Shown: one piece after another, positions 41,242 through 49,970 of the stretch | How positions within the stretch are numbered: the stretch's first letter is position 1 | Layout: every line of letters starts with the position of its first letter | Source of the DNA: Paenibacillus athensensis | GTDB taxonomy: Bacteria > Bacillota > Bacilli > Paenibacillales > NBRC-103111 | Assembly: GCF_004514475.2 (NCBI RefSeq) | Contig: NZ_MYFO02000003.1 | Coordinates: 62,001-126,000, forward strand | DNA: 64,000 nucleotides | Direction of reading: 5' to 3' | Translations under genes and position numbers: made by a program | Notes under the pieces: generated by a model | The model's database searches: none | Told to the model about the DNA's origin: nothing | The model's input: the letters and a program-made list of their open reading frames with translations, nothing else

Positions 41242-41736
41242 TTATACCAGCGTCGCCAAATATTCTTCAAGCTGACTGAATGTGCCCTTAAAGCCTTGTT
41301 GGAGCATATCCTTGGCGCTGTCGAATGTTTGCAGCTCCTCTTCGGTCGCATCCAGCGGCGTTCCGTGCATCGTGACGATCGTCCGGCCGTCCTGCTCCTC
41401 CAGCGACCAGGTATTGAGAATTTCCAGCGGCCACGTGGCGCTGAACGGGGCACGGACCGTGTTGCCTTCGGCGTCCGAGAAGGAATTGGTGAACACCAGC
41501 TTCTCCGGCGCAGCGATTTCGCGGTAGACGAACTTGCCCCACATGGTCTGGCCGTTAGCGCTTTGCGAATACAAGAACATACCGCCGGGCGTCAGCTCCA
41601 GCTTAGCGACATGCATGTCCCATCCCTTGGGACCCCACCACATTTTCAAATGCTCAGCTTCCGTACAAACGCGAAATACGAGCTCACGCGGCGCGTCAAA
41701 GGTGCGGGTAATGATCAATTCAGCAGGATTGGACAT
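41242..41736 (-). CDS. SRPBCC (AHSA1-like) ligand-binding protein
   Basis: 164 residues, start behind GGAGGTATATCT. The AHSA1/START-like fold is clear: LIITRTFDAPRELVFRVCTEAEHLKMWWGPKGWDM at the start, then GGMFLYSQSANGQTMWGKFVYREIAAPEKLVFTNSFSD, and the C-terminal helix QGFKGTFSQLEEYLATLV. These proteins bind small hydrophobic ligands. They commonly sit beside an ArsR regulator as here; the arsR gene ends 46 bases upstream on the same strand, and both are probably one operon. A broken paralogue lies at 42643. Confidence 0.88.
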   Translation of the reverse strand: MSNPAELIITRTFDAPRELVFRVCTEAEHLKMWWGPKGWDMHVAKLELTPGGMFLYSQSANGQTMWGKFVYREIAAPEKLVFTNSFSDAEGNTVRAPFSATWPLEILNTWSLEEQDGRTIVTMHGTPLDATEEELQTFDSAKDMLQQGFKGTFSQLEEYLATLV

Positions 41737-41782
41737 AGATATACCTCCGGTAAGGGTGTATGGGGTAGGCAGAACGAGCCAG

Positions 41783-42112
41783 CTACGGCTCGTCCTTGCG
41801 CTGCAATTGTTTCAAATAGGCTTCCAATCGGTCGAAGCGTTCCTCCCACATTTGCCTATATGCGTTCAGCCATTGATCCATTTCGATAAAAGGCTGGGCG
41901 CGCAAGGCGTAGATGCGTCGGTTGGCAACAGGCTGCACCTCGACCAGACCGGCTCCATGCAGAACGCGCAGATGCTTGGAGACCTGCGGCTGCTGCAGCG
42001 CCAATTGCTCGGCGATTTCTCCGACGGTCAAAGGGCCGTCGCGCAGCAGCTCGACGATATGCAAACGGTTAGGCTCAGAGAGGGCGCTCCAGGTGGAAAC
42101 GTTCATGCTCAT
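41783..42112 (-). CDS. ArsR family regulator of the SRPBCC/DoxX unit
   Basis: 109 residues with AAGGAG upstream. The winged helix is WSALSEPNRLHIVELLRDGPLTVGEIAEQLALQQPQVSKHLRVLHGAGLVEVQPVANRRIYALRAQPF, with no metal-binding Cys, and a C-terminal helix pair carrying MWEERFDRLEAYLKQLQ. This SdpR-like ArsR group usually precedes SRPBCC genes and represses them. The most likely target is the promoter region of the operon (43165-43202), which carries palindromes. Confidence 0.88.
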   Translation of the reverse strand: MSMNVSTWSALSEPNRLHIVELLRDGPLTVGEIAEQLALQQPQVSKHLRVLHGAGLVEVQPVANRRIYALRAQPFIEMDQWLNAYRQMWEERFDRLEAYLKQLQRKDEP

Positions 42113-42134
42113 GCGGCTGCGCTCCTTCCTCTCA

Positions 42135-42160
42135 AACAGGCCCGAAGGACGGCCTGTTTC
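42135..42160 (-). terminator. Hairpin between doxX-like and arsR genes
   Basis: AAACAGGCC pairs with GGCCTGTTT. There is no T-run, so it may be only a weak terminator or a processing signal. Confidence 0.35.
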
Positions 42161-42183
42161 GTGTAAGGACTATATAGAAAGCT

Positions 42184-42585
42184 TTACGCAGCAATACCCT
42201 TGTCAGGTCGGGATACCGCTGCCTTCATCTTCTTATGATAGCACACATAGGAGCCGGCGATAATGGCAAAACCGAGAACGAATACGACAGCTCCGCTGAG
42301 GTCTGCGCCGCTGGCGACAGTCGAGTAAGCCGCACCGGCCAGATCGAAGGTCAAGCCGGCGTAAGCCCACTCTTTGACGCGCGGGAAGCCGGGGATAAGA
42401 ATGGCGATCAGTCCGAGCAGCTTGGCCGCGCCAAGGAACGGCAGCAAATAAGACGGATAACCCAACTGCTGGAACAGCTCAACAGCCGCCGCCGAGGAAA
42501 ACAGATCGGGAATCGAGCCGAATCCCATCAGGGCAACCAGTAAAACTGTGCAAATCCAATACCAAACCGTTACTTTTTTCATCAT
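42184..42585 (-). CDS. DoxX-like family membrane protein
   Basis: 133 residues with four membrane helices typical of the DoxX-like family: VWYWICTVLLVALMGFGSIPDLF, YPSYLLPFLGAAKLLGLIAILIPGFPRVKEWAYAGLTFDLAGAAYS, and ADLSGAVVFVLGFAIIAGSYVCY. Short basic C-terminus. It lies between the broken SRPBCC gene and arsR on one strand. DoxX-like proteins next to ArsR and SRPBCC are often found but their role is unknown. The start is behind AAAGGAG. Confidence 0.85.
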   Translation of the reverse strand: MMKKVTVWYWICTVLLVALMGFGSIPDLFSSAAAVELFQQLGYPSYLLPFLGAAKLLGLIAILIPGFPRVKEWAYAGLTFDLAGAAYSTVASGADLSGAVVFVLGFAIIAGSYVCYHKKMKAAVSRPDKGIAA

Positions 42586-42642
42586 TCATTCGCTCCTTTA
42601 TAAATGGTGGAATTTTATCGACTTGCTGGCTGCGCTGTGGCG

Positions 42643-43118
42643 TTACATGGTCGCCAAATGTGCTTCCAGACGGTCCAGCGTCGATTTTGCGCCTTCAACG
42701 GCACCGTATTCGCTATGGCCTGCTCCAGCTCAGCGGCTGTGCGGAACGTGGTCGTCATGTTCAGGACGGTGCCGCCGTCCTGTTCGTCGAAGGTCACAAC
42801 GACATGGAAGGCGTCGTCGGCATCGCCGCCGCTGCCGTGGGCGTACACCAGCTTTTCCGGGTTGACAATTTCCTCGTAGACGATCTGGTTGTTGTAATCA
42901 ACGCCGTCCGGGCCGTGCATGACGTAACGCCAGATGCCGCCGGGCTTGACGCTGATTTCCCGTACAGTGGTGGTGGTGAAGCCTGCGGGACCCCACCACC
43001 GGGGCAGATGCTCCGGATCGGTCTAGGCGCGGAACACGAGCTCGCGCGGAGCGTCCAAGGTACGGGTGATGCGGAGGATGCGACCTTCTATCGAAGTGGC
43101 GATGGTGCCGGTATTCAT
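42643..43118 (-). pseudogene. Broken SRPBCC (AHSA1-like) gene
   Basis: ATG 43118 follows AAGGAGAC. The frame begins as a standard SRPBCC protein (LRITRTLDAPRELVFRA), then meets a TAG where the family has Trp (ELVFRAW-T-D-P-E-H-L, TGG to TAG). It continues PRWWGPAGF, GGIWRYVMHGPDGVDYNNQIVYEEI to MTTTF-x-x-A-x-x-L-E-Q. The frame is then shifted near 42715: the correct continuation, EYGAVEGAKSTLDRLEAHLATM and a stop at 42643, lies in another frame. With two independent lesions it is a real pseudogene. A functional paralogue lies at 41242. Confidence 0.85.
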
Positions 43119-43164
43119 CAGCTGAAGTCTCCTTTCCATAAAATAGTTTGGATGTTGTGAAAAC

Positions 43165-43202
43165 AATATACCATGCATGGAATATTCCTGTAAAGGAATA
43201 TT
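43165..43202 (-). promoter_or_regulatory. Promoter with palindromes for the SRPBCC/DoxX/ArsR unit
   Basis: On the minus strand: -35 TTTACA (43189-43194), an 18-base spacer, and -10 TATATT (43165-43170). The spacer contains CCATGCATGG (palindrome, 43171-43180), and AATATTCC/GGAATATT (43181-43188 and 43195-43202) flank the -35. The palindromes are candidate operators of the ArsR protein. Confidence 0.55.
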
Positions 43203-43650
43203 TATAATTTATTTTAATAAGCGGAATTTAGTGCAAATCGTGCAATATGAGAATCATAGAAAATATTTATGATAAATATTTGCAATATAATGCTAACATA
43301 TTTCCTATTTTGCCTCATAATGCTATATTAGATGTAAGGGCTAGTAGTGGATGGGCGGCGCTGCGATGGAACGGTTCAAGCAGCGGCACGGCAGGAAAGG
43401 AGGGCATTAGCTGAGAGGCATGGCAGCCTGCATGGAAATGAAAGCTCTTACATTTGTGGCAGCACGAGAGCATTCGCAGCTCTGGCTGCAGAGTGCGGCC
43501 TGCACACGCCGGTTAGCCGGCAGCTCCTTGTCGCGAGCCGTGAAAAGCGCGCAGGGGTGACAGCGGCTCCAGGGCCGATTCCCCGCTCCGGGAGTCGTAA
43601 GCGGTACGGAACAGCGAGTCCGCGAAGCTGCAGCGTCGTTTTGCCAGATA
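43203..43650. other. Intergenic region upstream of the GH3 gene
   Basis: A+T-rich to about 43340, then G+C-rich. No coding frame here has RBS and family character. I looked for riboswitch-like blocks and saw none I could name. Confidence 0.5.
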
Positions 43651-43664
43651 TGAAAACGTTTACT
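43651..43664 (+). promoter_or_regulatory. CcpA (cre) box upstream of the GH3 gene
   Basis: TGAAAACGTTTACT matches TGWAANCGNTNWCA except at the last position. It sits 24 bases before the start codon, overlapping the probable leader, a position suitable for roadblock repression. Confidence 0.6.
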
Positions 43665-43687
43665 TTATCATGAAAGGAATGAGATTG

Positions 43688-46600
43688 ATGAAATTGGCCT
43701 CACCCAAGAAACGGAAGCGCTTCAAGCGCACGACTTCGTTTGTTGTTATTTTGTCCCTGCTGGCCGGCTTGCTATGCACGGTTGCGCCAGTAACGAGCCT
43801 GGCTGCCGACCCTGGCAAGATCGAAGCCGAGAATTACACCGCGATGAGCGGCGTTCAAGCAGAGGCCTGCTCGGAGGGCGGGCAGGATGTCGGTTATATT
43901 GAAGCCGGCGATTGGATGGATTATACGGTGAATGTGCAGACGGCGGGTACGTATACGGTGGATTTTCGCGTATCGAGCCCTTACTCCGGCACGCAGCTGC
44001 AATTGCAAAAATCCGGCACGGCCTTGGCTACCGTAACCCTTCCCAACACCGGAGGCTGGCAAACGTGGCAAACCGTAAGCGCTTCCGTCAATCTGGCGGC
44101 CGGCAGCCAGACGCTGCGTGTATACGCGGTTTCGAACGGCTGGAATTTCAACTGGATGAACTTTACCTCGGTTGCGCAGCAAGCGGCGACGCCGGTGTTT
44201 AGCCCGGCTGGCGGCACGTATACGTCGGCGCAAAGCGTGACGATCACCAGCGCAACGTCCGGGGCAACGATCAAGTACACGACGGACGGCTCGACGCCAA
44301 CTAGCGCTTCCGCTACGTATACAGGCGCAATCAGCGTTGCCGCCTCGCAGACGCTCAAAGCGATCGCGACCAAATCGGGTATGACCGATTCCACCGTTGC
44401 GACGGCGTCTTACACGATCAATGCCGCTTCCGCGAATCTCGCGCTGAACAAAACGGCAGTCGCCTATTCCGTTACCGGCGCCAATACAGCCAGTCTGGCG
44501 ACGGACGGCAATCCGGGCACGCGCTGGGAGTCGCAATTCAGCGATCCGCAGTGGATATACGTCGATTTGGGCGCAAGCACAACCGTGAGCAGCGTGAAGC
44601 TGGTCTGGGAAACAGCGAGCGCCAAGTCGTACAAAATTCAGGTCTCGACGAACGCAACAAGCTGGACCGACGTGTACACGCAAACGAACGGCGCGGGAGG
44701 GACCGAGACGATTTCCTTTACGCCGGCCACGGCCCGCTACGTGAGAATGTACGGCACCGTGCGCAATACGCAATATGGCTATTCGCTGTGGGAATTTGAA
44801 GTCTACGGTCAGGCTGTCTCCAAGGTAGCGGCCCCGACCTTCAACCCGGCTGCCGGCACGTATGCTTCGGCGCAAAATGTGACGATTACGTCGGCCACGT
44901 CCGGCGCAACGATCAAGTATACAACCGACGGCTCGACGCCGACGAGCGCTTCCGCTACGTACACGGGCGCAATTAACGTCGCTTCCTCCAAAACGCTCAA
45001 AGCGATCGCGATCAAATCGGGCATGACCGATTCCGACGTGTCCTCGGCAGCGTATACCATTAGTGCGGCTACGGCGGTAAATATTCCGATGACCGGGCCT
45101 TATGTGCAATATTTGGAAATGAGCCTGAGTCCGGCCGATCTGAACGGCGTGACGACGCTCAAGTCGCAAAATACGACGATCAGCCAGACGCTGCGCTACA
45201 ATGTCGGCGATACGGTCACGATCGGCGTCAATTACATGGTCGAGCAAAAGCAGGTGCAGTTCCAGACGACCGACGCCAACGGCAACACCGTACAAGGCAA
45301 TCCGTTGACGTTCACGGCGCGTGCCAATTCGGCCATCACCGTGCTGGTTACCGATCCGGCCGCGGCCGCGATTCCGGTCTTCACGCCGGCCAGCGGTACG
45401 TACACCTCGGCGCAAAATGTAACCATCACGACCGCGACCTCCGGCGCGACGATCAAATACACAACGGACGGCTCGACGCCATCCTCAGCTTCCGCCACCT
45501 ACACCGGCGCGATCAATGTCGCTTCGTCCCAGACGATCAAGGCGATTGCCATCAAATCCGGCTTGGCCGATTCGCCGCTCGCGACCGCCTCTTATACGAT
45601 TAGCGGCGCCGCCGTCAATCTGGCTTTGAACAAATCGGCGACAGCGTTTTCAGTTACCGGGGCCAACACCGCGGCTATGGCGACCGACGGCAACACCGGC
45701 ACGCGCTGGGAATCGCAATTCAGCGACCCGCAATGGATTTACGTCGATTTGGGCGCAAACAATACGGTCAGCGGCGTCAAGCTGAATTGGGAAACAGCCA
45801 GCGCCAAGTCGTACAAAATCCAGGTTTCCACCAACGCAACGAGCTGGACGGATGCCTACACGCAAACGAACGGCGCAGGCAATATCGAAAATATTACGTT
45901 CACGCCGGTCACAGCCCGTTACGTGAGAATGTACGGCACCGTACGCAATACGCCTTACGGCTACTCCCTGTGGGAGTTTGAGGTGTACGGGCAAACGACG
46001 CCGCTGCCGCCTAAGGTCGACACGCCTGCATTTTCGCCTGCCGGCGGTACCTATACCTCGGCGCAAAGCGTGACGCTGACGAGCGCAACTTCAGGCGCAA
46101 CGATCAAATATACCACCGACGGCTCGACGCCTACGACTTCTTCGCCGACGTACACGGGAGCCATCAATGTATCGGTAACGACAACGATCAAAGCGATGGC
46201 CATCAAATCGGGCATGACCGATTCCGATGTCGCAACGTCGACCTATACGATTTCCGCCTTCAAGGCGCTGTCTCCGATCAACGGGCAGATGGTGACGAAT
46301 ACCCGCACCCCGGTTCTCACGTGGGAAGCCAAATCGGGCGCGACGAAATACGAGGTGTGGATCAACCTCTCCCGCACGGATTACGATTGGAACGCATCGG
46401 GTAACCTGCTTGACCGTTACACCAAGGTCGGCGAGGTGACGGGCACCAGCTTTACCGCGCCTTCGCTGGTCGACCGCTGGACCTACAAATGGTACGCGGT
46501 AGCCGTGGACGGCTCCGGCAACAAAAGCCAATCCAGCATCGGCCAGTTCAGCGTGTACTTGCCGTATATCGAGCAGGTCGCCGACGGCATCAATCTGATT

Positions 46601-48385
46601 AACGGCATGCGCGATTTGAACAAAAACGGCTCGATTCAGCCCTATGAGGATTGGCACAATCCGATCTCCACGCGCGTCGACAACCTGATGTCGCTCATGA
46701 CGAACGAGGAGAAAATCAACCAGTTGTTCTTCTCGCCGGATACGATTGACGCGCTGAATGCGCAGGCCGGCTTTGTTTTCTCCTATGGTACACAGGACTT
46801 TATTACACAGGCGCAGACCAAGGTAGCGCAGACGCAGCGATTGGGCGTGCCGATTGCTTTTACGGGCGATAAAATCCACGGCTGGAAAACGATCTTCCCG
46901 ACCGAGCTGGGCCTTGCGGCAACCCGCAACCTCAACCTGGCCTGGCAGGTTGGCGATCTGCAGCGCAGAGAGCAAAAAGCGTGGGGCTTCACCGGCTCGC
47001 TGTCTCCGCTGGCTGAAGTAGATACGAAAGTGCTGTATCCGCGCTTTCAGGAAGGCACCGGTGAGAACGCCGAATATTCCGCGGCGATGGTCCGGGCGAT
47101 CATTACCGGCATGCAAGGCGGACCGGAAATCAATCCGAAATCGATGATGATTACCGTCAAGCACTGGCCGAGCCAGGGCGCGGGCGGCGAACAGACGATT
47201 ACGTATGACAGCACCACGATCAAGTGGCATATGAAAACGTGGTATGCGGCAATGGACGCTAATCCGGCTACGGTCATGCCGGGCTACGGCGGAGCTCCGT
47301 TCCTGGATCCGACCGGCCAAGGCGCAGGCACAAGCAAGCCGACGCTGGACTATCTGCGCAATGTCATCGGCTTTAACGGCGTCGTCATGACGGATTGGCT
47401 TGCTTCGGCAACCGACACGTCGGTCAAAAGCATCAACGCCGGCAGCGACGTGATGGGCGGCGCGATGGCTTCGGGCACCGATTTTAACGCGCTGATCAGC
47501 TCCGTCGGTTGGACGCGCTTGAACGAAGCGGTGCGCCGGGTGCTCGATCTCAAGTTCCGTCTCGGTATGTTCGAGAACCCGTACGGCGATCCGGACTATC
47601 CGACGACGATCTGGCACAGCACCGAAAGCAACAACATCGTTACTGAAGCGGCGCGCCAATCGCTGACGCTGCTCAAGAACAACGGCGTTTTGCCGCTGAA
47701 GCCGAATAACGGCGATACGATCGTGGTAGCCGGCCCGCGCGCAACCAGCGACGATATGGCTAACGACAACATTGCCAACGTCATCTGGCAGTCGATCTAT
47801 CACGATAACCCGGCCGCCAAATCGTATTTCCAAGGCATCAAAGACCGCGCCGGCAGCGGCGTGAACGTGGTCAGCGACGCAACGACAGCCAAAGCGGCAG
47901 TCGTCGTACTCGGGGAAAAAAGCTACACCCACGGCACCGAATGGCCGGATAAGCAAATTACGTTCCCGGCCGATCAGATTGCCGCCATCGACAAGTACTA
48001 CAACCGCGGCATTCCTGTCGTAGCCGTCATCGTCATGCCGCGTCCTTACGTGCTGACCGACATTCTCAGCAAATGCGCGGCAGTCGTCGTTGTGTATCGT
48101 CCGGGCAACGGCGGCGGCACAGCTACCTCCCAGCTGCTGTTCGGCGATTATACGCCTAAGGGCAAATTGCCGTTCCAGCTTCCGCGCTCGGTCGATCAAG
48201 TCGGCACCGACGTGACCACCAACCAACTGGAGCAGTGGGATTTGCCGTATGATCTTGGTGCAACCGAAGCGGAGCGTACGCAAATCCGCAACTATATCAA
48301 CAACAATCAATCCGTTCCGACCAACTTCGGCAATCCATTGTTCCCTTACGGCTTCGGCTTGCAGAGCTTTACACCGTCTTCTTGA
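43688..48385 (+). CDS. Secreted modular glycoside hydrolase family 3 protein
   Basis: 1565 residues from the ATG at 43688 behind AAAGGAA. Signal peptide with a basic start (KKRKRFKRTTSFVVILSLLAGLLCTVAP). A CBM6 domain (about 40-160) carries GKIEAENYTAM and GDWMDYTVNV. Four CHB_HEX_C-type modules (ATSGATIKYTTDGSTPTS) alternate with two discoidin-like domains, then an FN3-like region. The GH3 N-terminal domain (about 955-1290) has FTGDKIHGW, VKHWPSQGAGGE and VVMTDW with the nucleophile Asp; the GH3 C-terminal domain ends the protein. Probably a beta-glucosidase or exo-glucanase acting with the GH81 enzyme. Repeated modules are nearly identical in DNA. Precise linkage specificity is not determinable. 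Confidence 0.88.
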   Translation: MKLASPKKRKRFKRTTSFVVILSLLAGLLCTVAPVTSLAADPGKIEAENYTAMSGVQAEACSEGGQDVGYIEAGDWMDYTVNVQTAGTYTVDFRVSSPYSGTQLQLQKSGTALATVTLPNTGGWQTWQTVSASVNLAAGSQTLRVYAVSNGWNFNWMNFTSVAQQAATPVFSPAGGTYTSAQSVTITSATSGATIKYTTDGSTPTSASATYTGAISVAASQTLKAIATKSGMTDSTVATASYTINAASANLALNKTAVAYSVTGANTASLATDGNPGTRWESQFSDPQWIYVDLGASTTVSSVKLVWETASAKSYKIQVSTNATSWTDVYTQTNGAGGTETISFTPATARYVRMYGTVRNTQYGYSLWEFEVYGQAVSKVAAPTFNPAAGTYASAQNVTITSATSGATIKYTTDGSTPTSASATYTGAINVASSKTLKAIAIKSGMTDSDVSSAAYTISAATAVNIPMTGPYVQYLEMSLSPADLNGVTTLKSQNTTISQTLRYNVGDTVTIGVNYMVEQKQVQFQTTDANGNTVQGNPLTFTARANSAITVLVTDPAAAAIPVFTPASGTYTSAQNVTITTATSGATIKYTTDGSTPSSASATYTGAINVASSQTIKAIAIKSGLADSPLATASYTISGAAVNLALNKSATAFSVTGANTAAMATDGNTGTRWESQFSDPQWIYVDLGANNTVSGVKLNWETASAKSYKIQVSTNATSWTDAYTQTNGAGNIENITFTPVTARYVRMYGTVRNTPYGYSLWEFEVYGQTTPLPPKVDTPAFSPAGGTYTSAQSVTLTSATSGATIKYTTDGSTPTTSSPTYTGAINVSVTTTIKAMAIKSGMTDSDVATSTYTISAFKALSPINGQMVTNTRTPVLTWEAKSGATKYEVWINLSRTDYDWNASGNLLDRYTKVGEVTGTSFTAPSLVDRWTYKWYAVAVDGSGNKSQSSIGQFSVYLPYIEQVADGINLINGMRDLNKNGSIQPYEDWHNPISTRVDNLMSLMTNEEKINQLFFSPDTIDALNAQAGFVFSYGTQDFITQAQTKVAQTQRLGVPIAFTGDKIHGWKTIFPTELGLAATRNLNLAWQVGDLQRREQKAWGFTGSLSPLAEVDTKVLYPRFQEGTGENAEYSAAMVRAIITGMQGGPEINPKSMMITVKHWPSQGAGGEQTITYDSTTIKWHMKTWYAAMDANPATVMPGYGGAPFLDPTGQGAGTSKPTLDYLRNVIGFNGVVMTDWLASATDTSVKSINAGSDVMGGAMASGTDFNALISSVGWTRLNEAVRRVLDLKFRLGMFENPYGDPDYPTTIWHSTESNNIVTEAARQSLTLLKNNGVLPLKPNNGDTIVVAGPRATSDDMANDNIANVIWQSIYHDNPAAKSYFQGIKDRAGSGVNVVSDATTAKAAVVVLGEKSYTHGTEWPDKQITFPADQIAAIDKYYNRGIPVVAVIVMPRPYVLTDILSKCAAVVVVYRPGNGGGTATSQLLFGDYTPKGKLPFQLPRSVDQVGTDVTTNQLEQWDLPYDLGATEAERTQIRNYINNNQSVPTNFGNPLFPYGFGLQSFTPSS

Positions 48386-48405
48386 TCGCAATTTCAAAAG
48401 CTGTT

Positions 48406-48443
48406 CCACAACGCCCTCCGACGAGCCGTCGGGGGGCGTTGTG
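48406..48443 (+). terminator. GC-rich hairpin after the GH3 gene
   Basis: ACAACGCCCTCCGACG pairs with CGTCGGGGGGCGTTGT. There is no T-run after it, so termination there would need other factors. Confidence 0.45.
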
Positions 48444-48618
48444 CGTCGCCGTGCGTCCCGCCATGCGAGCCGGGCTGCGCAACCCGTTGCGTGTTCGTTA
48501 CCAGAGCAACGCTTGCCAACGGTCGTGGGGCCGTGGGCGACGCAAAGTACCCGTGATGAACGGCGGCGCTTTGGGCGTCCTTATAAGGGCCAACTTTTTT
48601 TGCAAATAGGCGAGTTGA
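48444..48618. other. Intergenic region without a supported gene
   Basis: G+C-rich stretch between the GH3 gene and the Fnr-type promoter. Nothing else stands out. Confidence 0.4.
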
Positions 48619-48634
48619 TGTGATCTTTTTCACA
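48619..48634. promoter_or_regulatory. Fnr box upstream of the doxX gene
   Basis: TGTGATCTTTTTCACA matches TGTGA-N6-TCACA exactly. The -10 TATACT is at 48656-48661, with a predicted start near 48668, so the box is centred at -41.5. No good -35 exists, as expected for an activator-dependent promoter. Confidence 0.75.
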
Positions 48635-48691
48635 ATGCCCATGCAGTCGGCGCGTTATACTGAAACCATCAAGAACGGGGAGATGATCCAG

Positions 48692-49225
48692 ATGATGAAC
48701 TGGTTAAGAACAAACAAATACGCTGCGGCGCTGCTCACACTGGTACGGCTGTATGTAGGGTATGAATGGCTGATCGCCGGCTGGCACAAAATCACCGGAG
48801 CCAAAGCCTTCGATGCCACCGGCTTTCTGAAAAACGCCATCGCCAAGCCGGTGCTCGAAACGGGCACCACCGATGCGGTGTATCCGAACTTCGTCGCTTT
48901 CCTGAAGCATTTTGCGCTGCCGAACGTCAAGCTCTTTAATGTGCTGGTCCCTTGGGGAGAATTGCTGGTCGGACTGGGCCTGATTCTCGGCTGTCTGACC
49001 ACCGCCGCTGTCTTCTTCGGCCTGTTAATGAACCTGATGTATATGCTGGCCGGTACCGTAAGCACGAATCCTTGGCTGTTCGCTCTGGGCGTCATCGTGA
49101 TCGCCGCGGGAGCCAACGCGGGCAAATTCGGCGTCGACTATGCGGTGCTGCCTTACCTGCACAAATGGTTTGACAAAGCCTGGGAGCGCCTGTTCCACAA
49201 GCCCAAAGGCGGCTTGACTCATTAA
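48692..49225 (+). CDS. DoxX family membrane protein, Fnr-controlled
   Basis: 177 residues from the ATG at 48692, chosen by GGGGAG about nine bases upstream. Four membrane helices and the DoxX pattern: AALLTLVRLYVGYEWLIAGWHKITGAKAFDATGFLKNAI, LFNVLVPWGELLVGLGLILGCLTTAAVFFGLLMNLMYMLAGTVSTNP, and GVDYAVLPYLHKWF. The family includes the small subunit of thiosulfate:quinone oxidoreductase and various thiol-related membrane proteins. The Fnr box and Fnr gene nearby place it under oxygen control. Its 3' end is duplicated as a damaged copy at 49408. Confidence 0.85.
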   Translation: MMNWLRTNKYAAALLTLVRLYVGYEWLIAGWHKITGAKAFDATGFLKNAIAKPVLETGTTDAVYPNFVAFLKHFALPNVKLFNVLVPWGELLVGLGLILGCLTTAAVFFGLLMNLMYMLAGTVSTNPWLFALGVIVIAAGANAGKFGVDYAVLPYLHKWFDKAWERLFHKPKGGLTH

Positions 49226-49249
49226 CCTTAAAGCAACCTTCCCTCAAAT

Positions 49250-49314
49250 GCAGCAGACGGATGCAGCAGACAGGTACAGCAGACAGGTACAGCAGACAGG
49301 TGCAGCAGACGGGA
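49250..49314. repeat. Minisatellite of five 13-base units
   Basis: Units of the type GCAGCAGACAGGT (variants start ACAG and end GGAT or GGGA). It lies between doxX and its terminator. Confidence 0.85.
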
Positions 49315-49322
49315 TACGCCGA

Positions 49323-49353
49323 AAGACCGGGAGCGCAAGCTTCCGGTTTTTTG
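49323..49353 (+). terminator. Terminator after doxX
   Basis: ACCGGGAGC pairs with GCTTCCGGT around GCAA, followed by TTTTT. Confidence 0.75.
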
Positions 49354-49407
49354 GCTTGGTCCGCCGAATGGTGGTGGCATAACGCTCAGGAGCCGCGCGC
49401 ACGGTGA

Positions 49408-49552
49408 GATCCTTGGCTGTTCGCTTCGGGCGTCATCGTGATCGCCGCGGGGCTAAGGCGGGCAAGTTTGGCGTCGACTATGCGGTGCTGCTTACCTGCA
49501 CAATGGTTTGATGAAGCCTGGGGCGCTTGTTCCACAAGCCGAAAGGTGAATT
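49408..49552 (+). pseudogene. Damaged partial duplicate of the doxX 3' end
   Basis: The DNA closely follows doxX from about 49065 to 49212 (ATCCTTGGCTGTTCGCT, GGCGTCGACTATGCGGTGCTG), with single-base deletions and changes that break the frame several times. There is no start codon. It must have arisen by a tandem duplication that included the region between, and then decayed. Confidence 0.85.
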
Positions 49553-49970
49553 GTCCTGTGGGAGTGGACGTTTTTCCGATTTTGTCTTTTCAAAAGAAGA
49601 CACGGTCTCCCCCTGCATGCTCACGATTTTGGAATCGTTGGATCGCCCGTATTTAGTATATATGATCATCTATGCGCCTATATATTGTGTTTTCGGAAAA
49701 AGGGGAGTCGAGAGGATACCTATACCTTCATGTCCACTATTTAAAAGACAAATCGCACAAAATGTCTACTGGGAGAGGACGTATGCCGCGTACCCCTGCC
49801 CCTTGGCGCAATCACGCCGCCCCGATGCCAAAAAACGCGGTTTGCCCAACCAGCCTGCTGCCAAGCTGCTCAGGCGCGCCGCGCCCTCTTTTTATAGCAG
49901 GTCCTGCGACCTGTCTTTTGTAAGCTTGCACCGCGCCGGGTGGCGTCGTCGTCAGGAAACCGGCTTTGCG
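49553..49970. other. Intergenic region without a supported gene
   Basis: About 420 bases between the doxX duplicate and the 3' end of fnr. Open frames (for example 49527-50033) have no RBS or recognisable character. Nothing else stands out. Confidence 0.45.

Noticed and set aside
4381-43030. Idea that TAG is recoded, since two family frames (4381 and about 43024) continue past TAG
   Set aside because: The expected residues differ (Ser and Trp), both genes carry other lesions, and many intact genes here do not show TAG readthrough.
43340-43650. Possible riboswitch in the long leader of the GH3 gene
   Set aside because: The structured-looking G+C-rich stretch matches no riboswitch class whose conserved core I could recognise.
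46091-48409. 772-codon open frame antisense to the GH3 gene
   Set aside because: Same reason: shadow of the coding frame, no recognisable family, no RBS.
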